Shown: positions 1 to 11,853, counted from the stretch's first letter. The stretch: 64,000 nucleotides of DNA from Ascaris suum (GCA_013433145.1 CM024187.1:10863326-10927325); one strand, 5' to 3'. Translations and numbers: made by a program. Notes: generated by a model from the sequence alone, not told the origin.

Positions 1-104
1 TTTGCACGCTCTTCACCGCACGCCGAAACGATAAAAGCTCAAATTTTCCCTGCATACTGAACATCGCTGTGAAATAAGTAGGCACTGAAGCACGTCAGAA
101 TTAC

Positions 105-262
105 TTGTTCTATGGAAGCTTGGCGACTTATTTTCTTCGGTGATACTCTCATTTCCTCTTTGACGTCTTTCGCCCTTCGGGTGGCATATCTCTTCGCTTT
201 TGTTAGTCGTCTAGCCAATGTGCACATTGTTTCGAAAAAATTTGATCCTTTATCAGCTCCAA
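105..262 (-). CDS. Candidate exon, basic protein
   Basis: An open minus-strand frame rich in Lys, Arg and Ser ends at a usable donor (CAA|GTAATT, phase 0). The composition resembles the basic exon at 1254-1485 on the same strand, so both could belong to one gene whose 3' end lies outside the window. The 5' boundary is unclear because no good polypyrimidine acceptor is visible. No domain recognised. The plus strand is also open here and could be the real frame. Confidence 0.33.
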
Positions 263-350
263 AAATCTTCATAGTTCTGCCATTTGCCCCCTTAGCTCCT
301 ACCTCCTCCCGCTCTTTCCACGTTCCCCACTTTCAGGAGAGGAAGCCATG

Positions 351-1240
351 GTGAAGAACTTTCATACCAATTTGCTAAGCAACCATACTTTTAACTGAAA
401 CCTTGAAGCAACAAACGATGACCGCGTCTAAACGTTGAAAGCGATTATTGTTCTATTTGATGCATACAGTAGTGAGTTAGACGGAGCAGTTTTCGATGGT
501 TATTTTGGCAATATAAAAATCCTTCATGAAGGAAACGACGCATTACTTCTCGCATGCCTCTTGCAAGGATCAGTGCTCATTCGTCCGCGAAAAAATGATT
601 GAATGTACTTGGGAAGATGCTTTTGAACGCTTGATCTTGAAGAAGAAGTTTTTTTTGAGCGATTCGACCCACTGGACGTATTTGTTCCAAGCCTAAAAAA
701 AGTTGCATTTTCCTCTCTCCCAAGTGGAATACCAAGGCTATGATGACATTGCCAAAATCACGAGCGTGAACACAGATTACTATACTAAAGCTGCATCAAA
801 CAGAGCAAGAGGATCTTTATGACTGGAAACAAAGAACTGTTCATCAGCCGAAATTTTAGACCTGCGATAACGACGAGACGTCCCTAGAAACTTTCAGATG
901 AGATGACAAAAAATAGTTCAAGACATAATACTTTGATTCCAGTCTAAATTCTAGGTATCATCCAGCAGCTTTTTGGGTCTTTTTCAATTTAGTGCACAGT
1001 CGAGAATTATCTGATTCATGACCCACTTTACCATTTTGGCGATTTTTTAAATATTTCGCGAAGTTTTTAAATCTCATCTCATTGGTGTGAGAAAGGAAAA
1101 TTTATATACTTTTAAAGCAAATATGTAAGTGCATGTATACTTTTGGAAACGAGAAGAAAATTTTCAAGCAAAATAATTGTTTAGGAGGGTCTTTAAAATA
1201 TTCAAAGAAACCACCACGAGTCACGAAGTTTTTCAGAAAT
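351..1240. other. Mostly non-coding stretch
   Basis: No gene is supported firmly. A 56-codon plus-strand frame (526-696) starts with ATG and contains several Cys, Trp and acidic residues; it could be an exon or a chance frame. A plus-strand acceptor (ACTTTCAG) at 336 precedes a very short ATG frame only. Confidence 0.4.
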
Positions 1241-1253
1241 TTCTAAGGCTCAC

Positions 1254-1485
1254 TTCCCATATGTTTGCGAACTTCTTTACATGCCCATACCGTTTTCTTC
1301 GTTCTTTCGCTTTCAGATCTGTTGCACCGCTACTGAAGCGTTTCGTTCGAGGTATCTCTACAGAACTTGACCTTCTGATATAAACTCGCTTCGACATCCG
1401 CGACCCTTGATCGACCCGCATGAAATTACGATCTTTACGACTGTCGTCACGACGATCGAATGATTTCGATTTTACGAAACCTCGC
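1254..1485 (-). CDS. Candidate exon, Arg/Ser-rich protein
   Basis: Seventy-seven open codons with many CGT arginine codons lie between an acceptor (TCATTTAG) and a donor (GAA|GTGAGC, phase 0 out). The product is strongly basic with repeated RRxS/SRK patches, looks disordered, and has no recognised domain. On the other strand an acceptor with a good pyrimidine tract (TCTTTCGCTTTCAG, ends 1316) could start a short terminal exon to 1383, so the strand is not certain. Confidence 0.42.
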
Positions 1486-2326
1486 CTAAATGACGATTGC
1501 TTTTGCATTCTCGAGAGCTTGATCAGTCTTTTTTTTTTGATGAGCAGGAAATGTCATACTAAAAATCATGACAAACACGTTTCATTACAGCACCAACAAA
1601 CATTCATCATCAACAAGACAGCAAGAAGTGAACTAAACTGATTCGGTAACTGTCTTACATTCAAGCATTTCAGCGTTGGGACAATTTATCGATGCCTGCA
1701 TCATTGGACAACTTCTAAACATGAAAACACACGGACTTGTTTTTAACCATTAAGAGGCTCTTATATAATTCTGGGAGTGGTAATAATTCGTGCTCACTAT
1801 TGGCCAACAAACACTCGCGACTGCCCTTCTGTCTCCGTTGCCGCCTAATATCACCTTTTGTGCTCATCAGCCGATATTCTTATTTTCTGTTGCATAAAAC
1901 AGAAACAACAGTGAATTCTGAAGACCGCTTCAGATGGAGCATATGAAGTATGAAGAGATTTTTCATAGAGGAAAAAATAAAATAAAGAGAAGAAATTCTA
2001 AAATAGAAATTAGAATTCGCTAGAAACAGAAGTCGGAAATATTCACTCCATACCGAACTGACTGCACCTTGCAATTACTTCATCAATAAAGAAGACGAAA
2101 TGCAACGCCGATTATGAGAAACACCTCAGAAAATCCCTCAAACGCCACTTTTCTGCAATGCAACGAATGCGCATTTTTGAACTCGTGAATATAAGCCATA
2201 CTTTTCCAATGCTTCCGAAAATAAAAAACAAAACATCATAAAGAGCAATTCCAACCAGATAATTATAAAGACATAATGACCTAAATGGAATGCGTAAATT
2301 TTGGACAACGATTAAAGAAAAAATAA

Positions 2327-2497
2327 TTGTGGAATTTTTCTCCATCTCAAAATGAAGAATATAATTTCACTTCGAACATATCATTTGAAAGATTACACCG
2401 TGGGGCAGCCAAGACTGCAGCTGGATCCGGCTCTTGGGTCGCTGATCGTCTTGCGCGTGTGATTATCGAAAAGCGCGACACGATTCTTGACAACTAA
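2327..2497 (+). CDS. Candidate terminal coding frame
   Basis: Fifty-six open codons on the plus strand end at TAA 2495-2497. The last 30 codons look coding (motifs such as GSGSWVADRLARVI). No convincing acceptor is visible; ATTTGAAAG ending 2390 is weak. The frame stops 2 bases before the stop codon of the convergent minus-strand gene at 2500, so either the two genes converge tightly or one frame is a shadow. Confidence 0.33.
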   Translation: MWNFSPSQNEEYNFTSNISFERLHRGAAKTAAGSGSWVADRLARVIIEKRDTILDN

Positions 2498-2499
2498 GC

Positions 2500-3201
2500 T
2501 CAAATCCAAGAGAGCTTATGAAGTAAAAGTCTGAGAAGAAGGATCGTGTCAAGCACAAGCCCCAGCTTGCACAGCTGAGCTTCGAGATTTTCCAACGAGA
2601 TTTGCATTGCTGATGGCTCCTCTCCCATTTGCTGAGTTGGTTTCGAGACGCCGTCAGGCTAAAAAACAAAAAACAACAAAATTCTGAACCCGAGTAAAAG
2701 CAATCGCAGCTTCCTCAGCAGCCTCGCTTAAATCAGCGCAGAGTAGCCAGCTGTCCACGTTGTTGTTATTTGCTCATTTGGTCCTTCCCAGGATACCCCT
2801 AGATGGGAAACATCCCTTCAGAAACAGGTGAGTGTGCCAACCCAGTATGTAGGTCATATCCAACCAGATTTCGCTCTCATAGTCGTATTATGTTAGCGAG
2901 CTAAGGCCACCGGATCGAACGACACAAATATCAGTGCATATATACGCACAACTCTGAGGGATCGCAGTTGCGTCCTTTGTGAGAAAAGTATGAAAACATC
3001 TTTCTCTGACGCAGTACCATAGAGACGCTCATATGGATAAGGCGACAAGTGCAGTTCTACAATTACGAGTTTACCTAAGAATGCATGAAGAGAGATGCTT
3101 ACATTATTTGGAAGAGCACCAATTGGGAGCGGCAATGTAGCGCTTCGTGATTCCTCTGTGATCGGTTCAGTGGCACCTGCGTGCTGTGAGTTCTTCACTA
3201 G
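2500..3201 (-). CDS. Two-exon C-terminus, leucine-rich helix protein
   Basis: Two minus-strand exons fit exactly. Exon 3103-3201 follows acceptor CATTTTCAG, has 33 codons and ends at donor AAT|GTAAGC in phase 0. Exon 2500-2658 follows a long T-rich tract ending TTTTTTAG, is in phase 0 and has 52 codons plus TGA. The last exon ends in an amphipathic to hydrophobic leucine-rich helix (LENLEAQL, TILLLRLLLHKL), perhaps a coiled coil or tail anchor. A separate acceptor (CCCATCTAG, ends about 2806) could give a short alternative end. Upstream exons are missing. Family not recognised; the exon structure is good evidence of a gene. Confidence 0.58.
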
Positions 3202-4029
3202 CTGAAAATGTTCGCAGTTAGAGTGACGTGACCAGAAACAAGAATGACATAAATCACAACTCCCGCAGTGCAGCTCATGACAGACTCATCGGCCTCGATA
3301 GTATGTAAGTGCAAACGCTCAAAAACACACCTGGTTTGTGACTTTCTGCATGGAGTTAATATCAAACAATAGCGGGTATTTTACTCAAAAATTTTCAACG
3401 CCAAGATCGCTAATGCCATGACGATAAATCACCTGACCCCCATTTAAAGCCATTTTGAGCAGAAAACCTTATGTGGCGCTTGGAAGTGTTTCAAACTCTC
3501 ACTAGACAGAACACTTCCGTCAACTCTCTATTTCAAAGAAAGATTCAGTTCGCCTCCAATATCTACTGTTTTTGGAATGAGAACATGGTCAGCTCGATGA
3601 CCGTAAAAATCGCTGCTATATTACGGACGCAAAGTACCATATATCTGTTTGCTTCGAATGAACTCCGTATACCTTTAAGTGATTTATGTGGAATTTTATC
3701 GAATCTGTGAGATACAATTTAAACGGAGCTCCTTCATCTGTCCAAAGAAGTTCACCCTTCGTTCAAAATAGGAATCGTGCAGCTTTCGGTCTCCACACAG
3801 ACTTTGCGAATGACTTAAAATATTATTCCGTGTCGGTACAGTGGATAACAGGGTAGCCTAAAGACGCAGGGCATTGGAGACAAAAATACCGAAAAATTTT
3901 GATTCGAAACGCTGAAATGGAGATATCGTGGACCTCAGCACGACAGCAGGTGGCCATGTTTAGCATCGCACGGTAGTGTTCCCTTTTTTCCTCACCCTTA
4001 CCAATAAACAGAAAGTGCATAAGGGCTCC

Positions 4030-4219
4030 TTAGGTTGGGCAACCCCGTCGCTCTTCGAACAAGGCGCCAGTTCTGCGATGGCGAGGAGGGGGAGCTCTGC
4101 CCCATTCGCCTCCGGCCAAGGCTATCATTTCGACTCCCTTCTCACCTCCATCTCCCTCCTTCCAGAGCTCATGCCGGGAGGAACGATGAGGAAAGCGGAG
4201 TGTGAGGAAGACTTCGCTC
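4030..4219 (-). CDS. GC-rich open frame, possible exon or repeat
   Basis: This segment is clearly richer in G+C than its surroundings and is open for 63 codons on the minus strand after a fair acceptor (CTCACTCCAG). A donor GAG|GTGAGA inside gives a shorter exon in another frame. The plus strand is also open throughout. The compositional contrast would also fit a fragment of a dispersed repeat, so exon status is undecided. Confidence 0.33.
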
Positions 4220-4621
4220 CTGGAGTGAGAGACCTCGTGTTAACGGAGCAGAAATGTCGAAGTCGGTGATTCCTGCTCTCATGCTTTGTAATGTTGCGCT
4301 GTTCAAAATTTTCGTTTGTAGTCAAGAGGGACCTACTGCACATCCGAAATAGAAAGCATAAAGATAATAAACCTGCGCATGTGTCACAGGTCGCTTCCTG
4401 ATCACATCGTACACTTTGAAACTTCATTACTAAGTATTGAACAAAGAGGCCTGCGACCTCATACAAGTTCGATTTATACACTATGCGCGCGCATAACACA
4501 TGGCAACGCGTCGATGACGAAACTCTTGTCTTTATGCGACAGCCTTTATATTATATGAGAGCATTCTTCCTGGAGACTCAGATTAAGATAAAATTTGGTG
4601 CCAAGTGATGTTTACATTACT

Positions 4622-4984
4622 TTATGACTCTACTTTTAACTTTTTTGCGCCGCACTTGTAAGGGGTGATAAATATATTGCACATCAATGCTTTCGGGCAC
4701 AGCAGAGAAGCAATGACCACAAGACAGAGCAAACTCTCTTGAAATGCTTTGAGACAAGGGTCGGCGCGTATAAAAGGAGAGCGCATTTGCTTATAGCAAC
4801 CAGTGTGCTCCAGGCTGTCTAGGTGAGGTGCCATGTTTGTGTGAGGTGTCATCTTAGCGACGGCCGATTCGGAGAGCTTAGAGGACCGCAGTCGAACTGC
4901 GAATTTGCTCAGGCGTGAGGAGTGCATGGTGCTGCTGGTTGGTACCGAAGTGGCACTACTCGTGCCAAGGCTGTATAGCAGCAA
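4622..4984 (-). CDS. Hypothetical open frame, 120 codons
   Basis: A minus-strand frame is rich in Ser/Thr in its first half and hydrophobic near its end. A second minus frame (4909-5106) overlaps it and contains a possible donor (CTG|GTAACA). A TATA-type sequence (TATAAAAGG at about 4769) lies on the plus strand inside it. No domain and no clear splice framing; low confidence. Confidence 0.3.
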   Translation of the reverse strand: MLLYSLGTSSATSVPTSSTMHSSRLSKFAVRLRSSKLSESAVAKMTPHTNMAPHLDSLEHTGCYKQMRSPFIRADPCLKAFQESLLCLVVIASLLCPKALMCNIFITPYKCGAKKLKVES

Positions 4985-5215
4985 CGACGCCTCCCCGACC
5001 CCTGCCGTCGTGTTACCAGCTCCGCCTCATTGTTGTTGATTTTCTTAAGGATTAATAAAGATCTCAACCTCCTGTTTTGTTTCCAAATTACACAGCATTT
5101 GGTCAAACGTCGAAAAAGAACGAACTTGCATATCCTTCAGGGACAAGTAAAGGATAGAGAGCCAAAACAGGGACCCTACATCCTTATGGCTCAAAAGCGC
5201 CAAGTAAAAGTATGA

Positions 5216-6990
5216 TGCTCAACCGCACAAAATATTTTTCTAAATATTACAACTCGTTTATAACGCTCCTCTAACACGTGACATATCCTGCTGCCGCTGC
5301 TGCAAAAGCTCAACTCATTCCAACTTCAACTTCGAAATAAAGCTCCCAAAAAATTCAAAACAATTCCTGAGAAATGCAAAAAGAAGCATGGAAAAAACAT
5401 TTTTCTTCGCTGGGACCCCTAGGCAAGTGCAAGAAAAACGGAGGCGTTGCACCTTCTTGCAAAACGGAAATGCAAAATAATGAGACTGATTTGAAAAACA
5501 GTTTGACGTGGTAAATTGGGGTGCGATATATCTATCTTCAATTTACAATAAAGCTGCTATATCGGTCGGATATAAACTGGGTGGGAGAAATGGCTGAGTT
5601 CGAGAATAAGGAGGTCACAGATAACTGGAGGCATCGCTTATTTTCAGTGAATGTCAGGATGACTTTGAAGCCTTTAAAGTTGAGAAAATAGAAGAAGGAT
5701 GGTGAAGAGGTAGAGTGCACAGACAGTCTGCGAGAAAATTTGCGTTTCTGAAGTGATAACCTCCTCAACAAAAACGAAAAATCAAGCAGTACAAGCTGCA
5801 GATTTCATCACGATTGGATCATATTATCGGCTACTTATTTAAACACAGTTCACCTCAAATCTACTCACACACTCCTATCCACGCAAACTTGGTGGTACCA
5901 TGTGAAGTACCATATGGACGAAGCAAAATGTCACACAGTGGTGCAAATTTGACATCACTTTTGAAATTTGCGAATAACTAACGACATTCTGCCTCCACAA
6001 CTGCAGCAAATAGGAGTCGTAAATCTTTAAATTCCCTATCGGCTTCTGCAGCCAGTATGAGAGCTTGAATTCTTCTTAGCAGGGCGGGAGCTTAACTTAT
6101 CCTTCTCTTGTACACAGACCTGCCGTCAGCAATCGTTGATCAATGGATACCTTGGTGAGGGCAGAGGTTGGTCAACGAAATGGGATGGTGGAGGATACCT
6201 TAAACTATGAGGACATGGTTTTTACTTGTTTATATTTGTTTACTTGTTTAATACACTTGTTTATACCAAAATAAGTATGCTCTCATTTGTATGATATCAT
6301 TAATTTTGACTCACGAAACGGCTGGAAAAACCCGCCAAACCAGAGGGCATGTCCATAGACAGAGAAACGCCATGTCACAGGCGTAAACATGCGAAACCAA
6401 AACAAGGCAAGCAGACTGTATTCACCTCTGCAAGAACATTTTGAAGGATTCCCTCGACCGACATCGCACATCTGCTGAAGGATCGCATTGTGCTAGGCGT
6501 AGAACAAGTCTCACAGATATAATCATCTTCGTTCGCATAGCTCGCCGCCTCTTTATTTTCTGCTGCATTCTCTTAAAAATTGATTGAAAATGAAGTTTTC
6601 GAGCGACTGAATAAAAATCTTGTCCTTAGTATCAGGTTGACGACTGCTGAGCAGAAAATCAATGGCGCTCAAGCAACACGAGTAACAGATGTCAGAGAAC
6701 ATGGGAAATGAACGGATAAGTGTATACCGCGGTGAACATCGCCACAATGTGTTAAAGCATTTTGGTTATGAGGCCAGTCGGCTGTTCACTTGTCGAAAAC
6801 AATGGCCAACGAATGAAAGTATATTTTCCCATAAAACTTCCCCATAGAGCTTTACTATCCTCTCCAAGAAAATCAGTCGATATTCCCCATCCAATTTCTT
6901 TCAGAAAAAAAAAAATTTCCAAATTTAAGGCACTTTTAAATGCCTGCAAGTGTTTTAGACGACTGCAGCGCGGGATAAAATGAAGACAGG
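5216..6990. other. No supported gene
   Basis: Short frames only. A 43-codon ATG frame near 6142 on the plus strand and a minus-strand Cys-rich mini-exon (about 6425-6470, between TCAGCAG and G|GTGAAT) are the only coding-like pieces, and neither can be framed in a gene. Confidence 0.4.
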
Positions 6991-7020
6991 CGATCAACTA
7001 ATGTAGCAGAACATACTGAC

Positions 7021-7265
7021 GGTACAGTCATACGCATGCACAGACACACGCGCCGCACACACACACGCACACACACGCACACCGCACACACGCACACACT
7101 CACGTGCACCCACGCATAGTCGTGCAAACACACACGCAGACTCACACACATATACACCTAACACACGCACGTGCGCCCACGCATGTTGGTGCAAACGTAA
7201 ATGTGCACGCACCACACAGATGTGTGTACACACGCACACGCACAAGTGAACGCCCATACACATGC
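7021..7265. repeat. CA/TG-rich low-complexity tract
   Basis: About 245 bp are dominated by alternating ACAC/GCAC on the plus strand. The tract is not a pure dinucleotide repeat. A block of roughly 33 bp beginning GCACGTGC and containing CCCACGCAT occurs twice, about 84 bp apart, so part of the tract arose by duplication. Frames on both strands here are artefacts of the composition. Alternating purine-pyrimidine DNA of this kind is known to favour Z-DNA. Confidence 0.9.
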
Positions 7266-7589
7266 ACTCCTAAGCAAGCACGCAATCATACAAGAAAATA
7301 TGCACAGCATCATGAACCGAGGTTTGGAAGAGAAGGTGAGACGGGAAAAAATGAAGAAGTGATATACTCATCAATAAAGCATCTCCTGGTTGGTGGAGGA
7401 AAACAGTGGCCACTTTATGAAGTCTGAGGAGTTCTATACGATAGTCATACTAAAAACTCTCCTCAGATCACCTTTTCTTGGAAACAGTATGAAATATTTT
7501 GGAATATTTCCCTTTTCTGATTGAAGAAAAATTCGTTTGCTTTTTAAAGCGGTGGATTTTTTTGAAGGAAGGGTATCCAGAAAAAATGC

Positions 7590-8265
7590 TCATCGGAGAC
7601 GAACTGGATGACCTGCACCGCAGAAACGTGAAAAATTCACGCCTAACACTGGAAAAATTGCCATCTTTCTGTCACAATGAACACGCATCAATACTAATAA
7701 ACTCAGAATCAGATAATGGTTTTCGCATATTTCGTCCCTTGCTGTGGCATGAAGTGTTATGCGATGTGACAGTAGGTTCCTTTTTACTTTGTGCTTAGAC
7801 GACATCCGATTGTTGGGTGTGGCGCTAAAGAGCCAACCCAAGATATCTATTTGTGATGTAACAATGAGCATTTTGCTTTTATAACGTTATTTTTTGCGTC
7901 ATGTCATTGTTCGTGTTCGCGCCATGTCATTGTTCGATTATGTACTTTGATCTGCCTGAAGCCTATATAAAGCGGCCATTAGCCCGACGAGTTCAGTCTT
8001 CTCCCTCGACGGCTCGCAGACGGGCAGATGCCTTGTCTCCCTACGTCTACTTCGGCCTCATCTCAACGATATCGCGGCTAGGAATACAACAACGATGGGC
8101 GAGGAAATGTCGCGCTGTTAACAGTGTTGCTTTAAATTTTTGGTTATCAGTCGAATTCACTACTTTTATCGACCAATCACAATTTCCACTACCCGTTTCA
8201 CAATGTATGTCACACATTCGCTTTGTTACTTCATTTGTAAACGCCATTAGTATGAAAGCCTGGCT
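7590..8265 (-). pseudogene. Coding-like frame split by a solo LTR
   Basis: On the minus strand a frame opens in phase 0 right after acceptor TTTGTTCTCAG (ends 8266) and runs to 8092, where the LTR starts. On the far side of the LTR (from 7810) the same frame continues to a TGA at 7590. Removing the LTR and one copy of the target duplication leaves one uninterrupted frame of about 130 codons. The part before the LTR has several Cys residues (CDIHCETGSGNCDW). No family recognised. A plus-strand frame (7499-7798) overlaps the distal part, so the strand is likely but not certain. Confidence 0.42.
7811..8091 (+). mobile_element. Solo long terminal repeat
   Basis: A 281-bp element begins TGTTGGG and ends ACAACA (short inverted ends TGTTG/CAACA). 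It contains a promoter-like block, CTATATAAAG at about 7963, followed 25-35 bp later by an initiator-like TCAGTC, as in retrotransposon LTRs. The flanks are CCGAT (7806-7810) and ACGAT (8092-8096), a 5-bp target duplication with one difference. No internal retroelement genes and no second LTR are present, so this is a recombined solo LTR. BEL/Pao or Gypsy type cannot be decided here. Confidence 0.6.
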
Positions 8266-8319
8266 CTGAGAACAAAGAGTGCATTTTCGTAGATGAGGAC
8301 GGAGACGACCATTCAACGA

Positions 8320-9440
8320 AATGAAAAAACTTTCCGAAATTAAAACGAAATTTTCTGACTACTCCATCTTGAGCGTGAACTAGGGAAACTTCTAATTTTA
8401 TCCGATTAAACTCCTTCCCCTCTCCACTCACAAAAAAAACCTTTAAGAATGCTTTTCATATCCAGAACTCCCAAGTTAGGCGTGCGAGCTTTATTTCCAC
8501 AAATTTTCTACTGCTGATCTGTGACACCTCTCCGTTTCGCGGTTTGTAGCTGCCAGTGAAAAAAAAAGCTTTAATGCTCATTTTACACTTGCTTAATTGA
8601 AGGAAGTGAGTTTTATCAGAATATTAGCGATCAGTGTAGAGAATGATTCGAAAACCGATTTGGAGATGTAGAAGAGATCTGCATAATTTCATTTTACTTT
8701 GAAATCCAACAATGACACAGTTTATAGGCAAACTTCCTCAATTACATAACAGTGCAACGTAACTTGAGAGCCAAAGACTGCAGACGAATTGTCATATGGT
8801 TTTAAATATTTTCTTACTTTAACGTATTTTGTTTTAATGCGGCTCTTTCGAGTAGCTTATGTGGTTCCAAAATGAGGTTGGTTCCTCTCTCACCCCACCC
8901 CTCCCCCCAAAAAAAAGAAACCAAAATGTTGAAGTCCGTTCAAGACTTAATGAAAGAGAAAATTTTGCTGCACGACTGCCCGTCATGTAGAACTATAACG
9001 TCAACACGGGCGTTGGATCAGAAGGCAATGCAACGCTGGATGCACATACCGTGAAGGCATTTCGCACGCAATGCTACAGCCTGAGAAATTCTATCAGAAA
9101 TTGTCGACAAGAGACAAAAGAATAAACAAGTCCCTTAAACTACCATACGGTGTTTTCCTGTAGTCGTATAAGATTTTACGCATTAGTAATACTGTCTGTC
9201 TACAACTCATCAGATATCTCTACTCCACAACTCCTCACGACCTCATTTCCACGGAGAATACTGTAGCTTAGGAATGGCGCGCCATTTTGCAATAAGCTCG
9301 TGTGTTCGAAAAAATGCTTAAGATGTGAAAATTTTGCAACACTGTTGTCTAAAGTGTAAGAAACATTTACGACAAAACTGTGTGCCACCTAAATCTATGG
9401 TAGTGACGAGACGAGAAAGAGATTCTTCATTTCCTTGCAC
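8320..9440. other. No firm gene
   Basis: A hydrophilic minus-strand frame (8231-8431) is coding-like but lies in another frame from the LTR-split frame beside it. A short plus frame at 8872-9054 looks like chance. The rest is AT-rich with nothing recognisable. Confidence 0.4.
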
Positions 9441-9443
9441 TAG

Positions 9444-10144
9444 AAATGAACAGGGGTTATTTCTTTGACAACCGCAGCATTTACGGCAAAGTGGGCGTTA
9501 CAGACGGAGATGCATTTAGTGGCACATGCGAGCATCTGAATGCGCAATGCAAGGGGCAAGGAATTAAATATGAGATGGGAAGTGGACCAGTCGGCTACAG
9601 GTCAAGCGGGAATACTGCGTTGTATAAGTTAAGACAAAGAAGGGCAGGAGCATGCAGACAGATCAGACGACTACCCAGCACGTGCCGTGAAGTTAGTCTG
9701 AGGTGGAATCAGAAGGATATAAAAGGGGTTGATGTGCTCATGTATTCCTTCCAGCTGCTAGATTGTTCGTAAGATGGAGTGGGGGTAGATGTGGCCGTGT
9801 GAGCGTGTGAGGATATCAGCGACAGCGCGGATTTCGCCGGTTGAGACTACGAAATCGTACCGACGATCGAAACCATCGCTTGAACAAGTCTCTACTTGTT
9901 TCTCACCTTGTTGTTTAAGTTTGATAAACTGTTCGTCTTTATACCTTTGTCGTCTCGCAGTTTATTGAATGCATCTCCACGGAAGGTGCAAGTCATCAAG
10001 GAGACCTGGACGACTGAACAGCCAAGGGGATCTGCCTCTTACAGAGATAGATTGTGCAAACGAATCAAGAATGAGGGCGGAAATTCCTGGACGGCAACAT
10101 TTCTGATCAGACGCAGTGATTTTTTGACCGTTTTAACTAATTAG
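9444..10144 (+). CDS. Two-exon gene, unknown protein (about 169 aa)
   Basis: A leader-type acceptor (TTCCTTGCACTAG) ends at 9443, two bases before ATG 9446. Exon 1 runs to 9768 and ends TC|GTAAGA. The intron (9769-9960) ends CCTTTGTCGTCTCGCAG. Exon 2 (9961-10144) completes the serine codon in phase and stops at TAG 10142-10144. AATAAA follows at 10160-10165. The protein has no signal peptide or recognisable domain; it is basic in its second half (SYRDRLCKRI). Agreement of leader site, splice phase and poly(A) signal supports a real gene. Exon 1 contains a TATAAAAGG string that probably has no meaning. Confidence 0.52.
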
Positions 10145-10805
10145 CCAAGAAACATTTTCAATAAACAGTCTCTCTTGAACACCCCTCCATCCTTTCCTTT
10201 GGAGCGCCTGGCAGAAAGAGTAACGATGTCTCAAGAAAGCTCTCATCCACGACAAACGCTCTTCTGTTTCAGAACTAAAAGAGCGACCCTTCCTCGTTCA
10301 TATGTTAGAACCATTATTTATCAGTCTTAACAACCTTTATGAATCCTAGGAAATTCATACTCTAATGTTTTCGTTCATTGTTGAAGTGTATTCAACATAC
10401 TCAAAAGTTAAATTCAATGGAAAATAGATATATTCAACTTAATATAAACAGAGAACACTTACTGAGCTATATGGGACATTAAACAACAAAAAAGATCGAG
10501 AAAAAACCATTACCGATTTGGAATATCTTTGTGGCTGGTACTCCATAGTGGAAAATAATTGACGAATAATTCCTTACAACAAACTAGATTTGATTTCATT
10601 ACACAATCACATTCTCAGTTTGTTGTCTAATTAGCTCCATTGTACAGGATCGAAAGTACACAAAAAAGTTATCGTTGACTGAGTGAGGAACACGAATAGG
10701 GAAGTTTGCGGGGACAAATAGACTGCTGATTAGTATTTCTAAAAAATCAATCATTACATGTCAGGTTGAGCAAAGGTGCATGAAAATAGAGTAGCATGTA
10801 ATAGC

Positions 10806-11327
10806 TCATATAAGCAGTGAGAAATGTAGCACAAAACATGTAATAAACGCCTCAGAGATTGCACTGTGATCAGAGAATTTGTTCAATCCGCCATGCGTGT
10901 AGAGCTTCCAACGAGGTACCTTGCACGATGTTAGGTGACTATATCTTGTCACGTCATTTAAATGAAACACGCACCGTGAAAATCTTTCCCAATCATGTGT
11001 GTTATGACGAAATAACAGTGCATGCAGAAAAACTGAAAAGGGACAAAAAACATAACGATAGAAATGCACACCCGGAAAATGAAATAAGCTGACGCAACTG
11101 CCGACTCGATCACCCATTCCAACGTAAATAAGAATTCTTGCGGCATGATACTTCACGAACTGCCCAAACTTTGTACTGTGATTTGTGTAATACCTGAAAA
11201 TTGAGTAGTTTCGGTTTTTTAATAGTGGCATGGTTTCCTCCGTCAGACTTTCCGATGGCAAAAAGTAACAAGCAAATTCAATTAAAGTAAAGTATAATGC
11301 AATGAGGCCAGTGGATGACGCCATCAA
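10806..11327 (-). CDS. Putative secreted protein, 173-codon frame
   Basis: This is one of the longest ATG frames in the window. It opens with a signal-peptide-like sequence (MMASSTGLIALYFTLIEFAC) followed by a hydrophilic stretch to about residue 75. The later half is rich in Phe, His and Leu and may be intron read through. There is a possible donor after TTTTCAG|GTATTACA at about 11196, and a strong acceptor (TTGTCCCTTTTCAG) near 11050 could start another exon. A diverged copy of the region around the donor lies at 14150-14206. Family unknown. Confidence 0.4.
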   Translation of the reverse strand: MMASSTGLIALYFTLIEFACYFLPSESLTEETMPLLKNRNYSIFRYYTNHSTKFGQFVKYHAARILIYVGMGDRVGSCVSLFHFPGVHFYRYVFCPFSVFLHALLFRHNTHDWERFSRCVFHLNDVTRYSHLTSCKVPRWKLYTHGGLNKFSDHSAISEAFITCFVLHFSLLI

Positions 11328-11853
11328 TTAAACAAGTTTCCAGTGGATTATGATGAAAAAAATTCTGAAAAAAACCTGATGCAGTACACAAAGAAAGCAG
11401 AAATGCGAGTCAGGTAACCGGTCATGTAGCTGTACAAGAGTTCTTTCGAAGAGTTTGCCGAGCATATGTAAAGCAGAATGCTTTATTCCTTATAGTGCCT
11501 AAATCAATCAAATTCCTTCAGAAGAAAAACTGGGCTACATCCTCAGCTGCGTATTTTCGTTGCCTTAGGATTACTCTACTCGAGCCGATGTGTCCACTTA
11601 TCGAATATGGCCGCTGGCAATATAATATCTAATAGAATGCTATGTACAGGAATTCGAGTCAAATGAAATATTATATGTTTGTGCCACTTTTATTGTACCT
11701 ATGTATTGAACGTTATATCTTAAATTATATTCCACACGTTTTTTCCTCGAATATTTGTAGAGACGGACAAGTTTCACCTCAAAACATATGTGCTCGCGAT
11801 AGCCAAAAGTACTTCAGAATAAAGTTAGGTAGTTATTACACTGGTTGTGAAAC

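Noticed and set aside
4769..4777. TATAAAAGG on the plus strand as a promoter; similar strings at 9719, 12953 and 15791
   Set aside because: No transcription unit starts suitably downstream; in AT-rich DNA such strings are expected often. Only the one in the LTR has supporting context.
6936..7263. Cys/Val-rich frames on the minus strand
   Set aside because: They translate the CA/TG-rich low-complexity tract.
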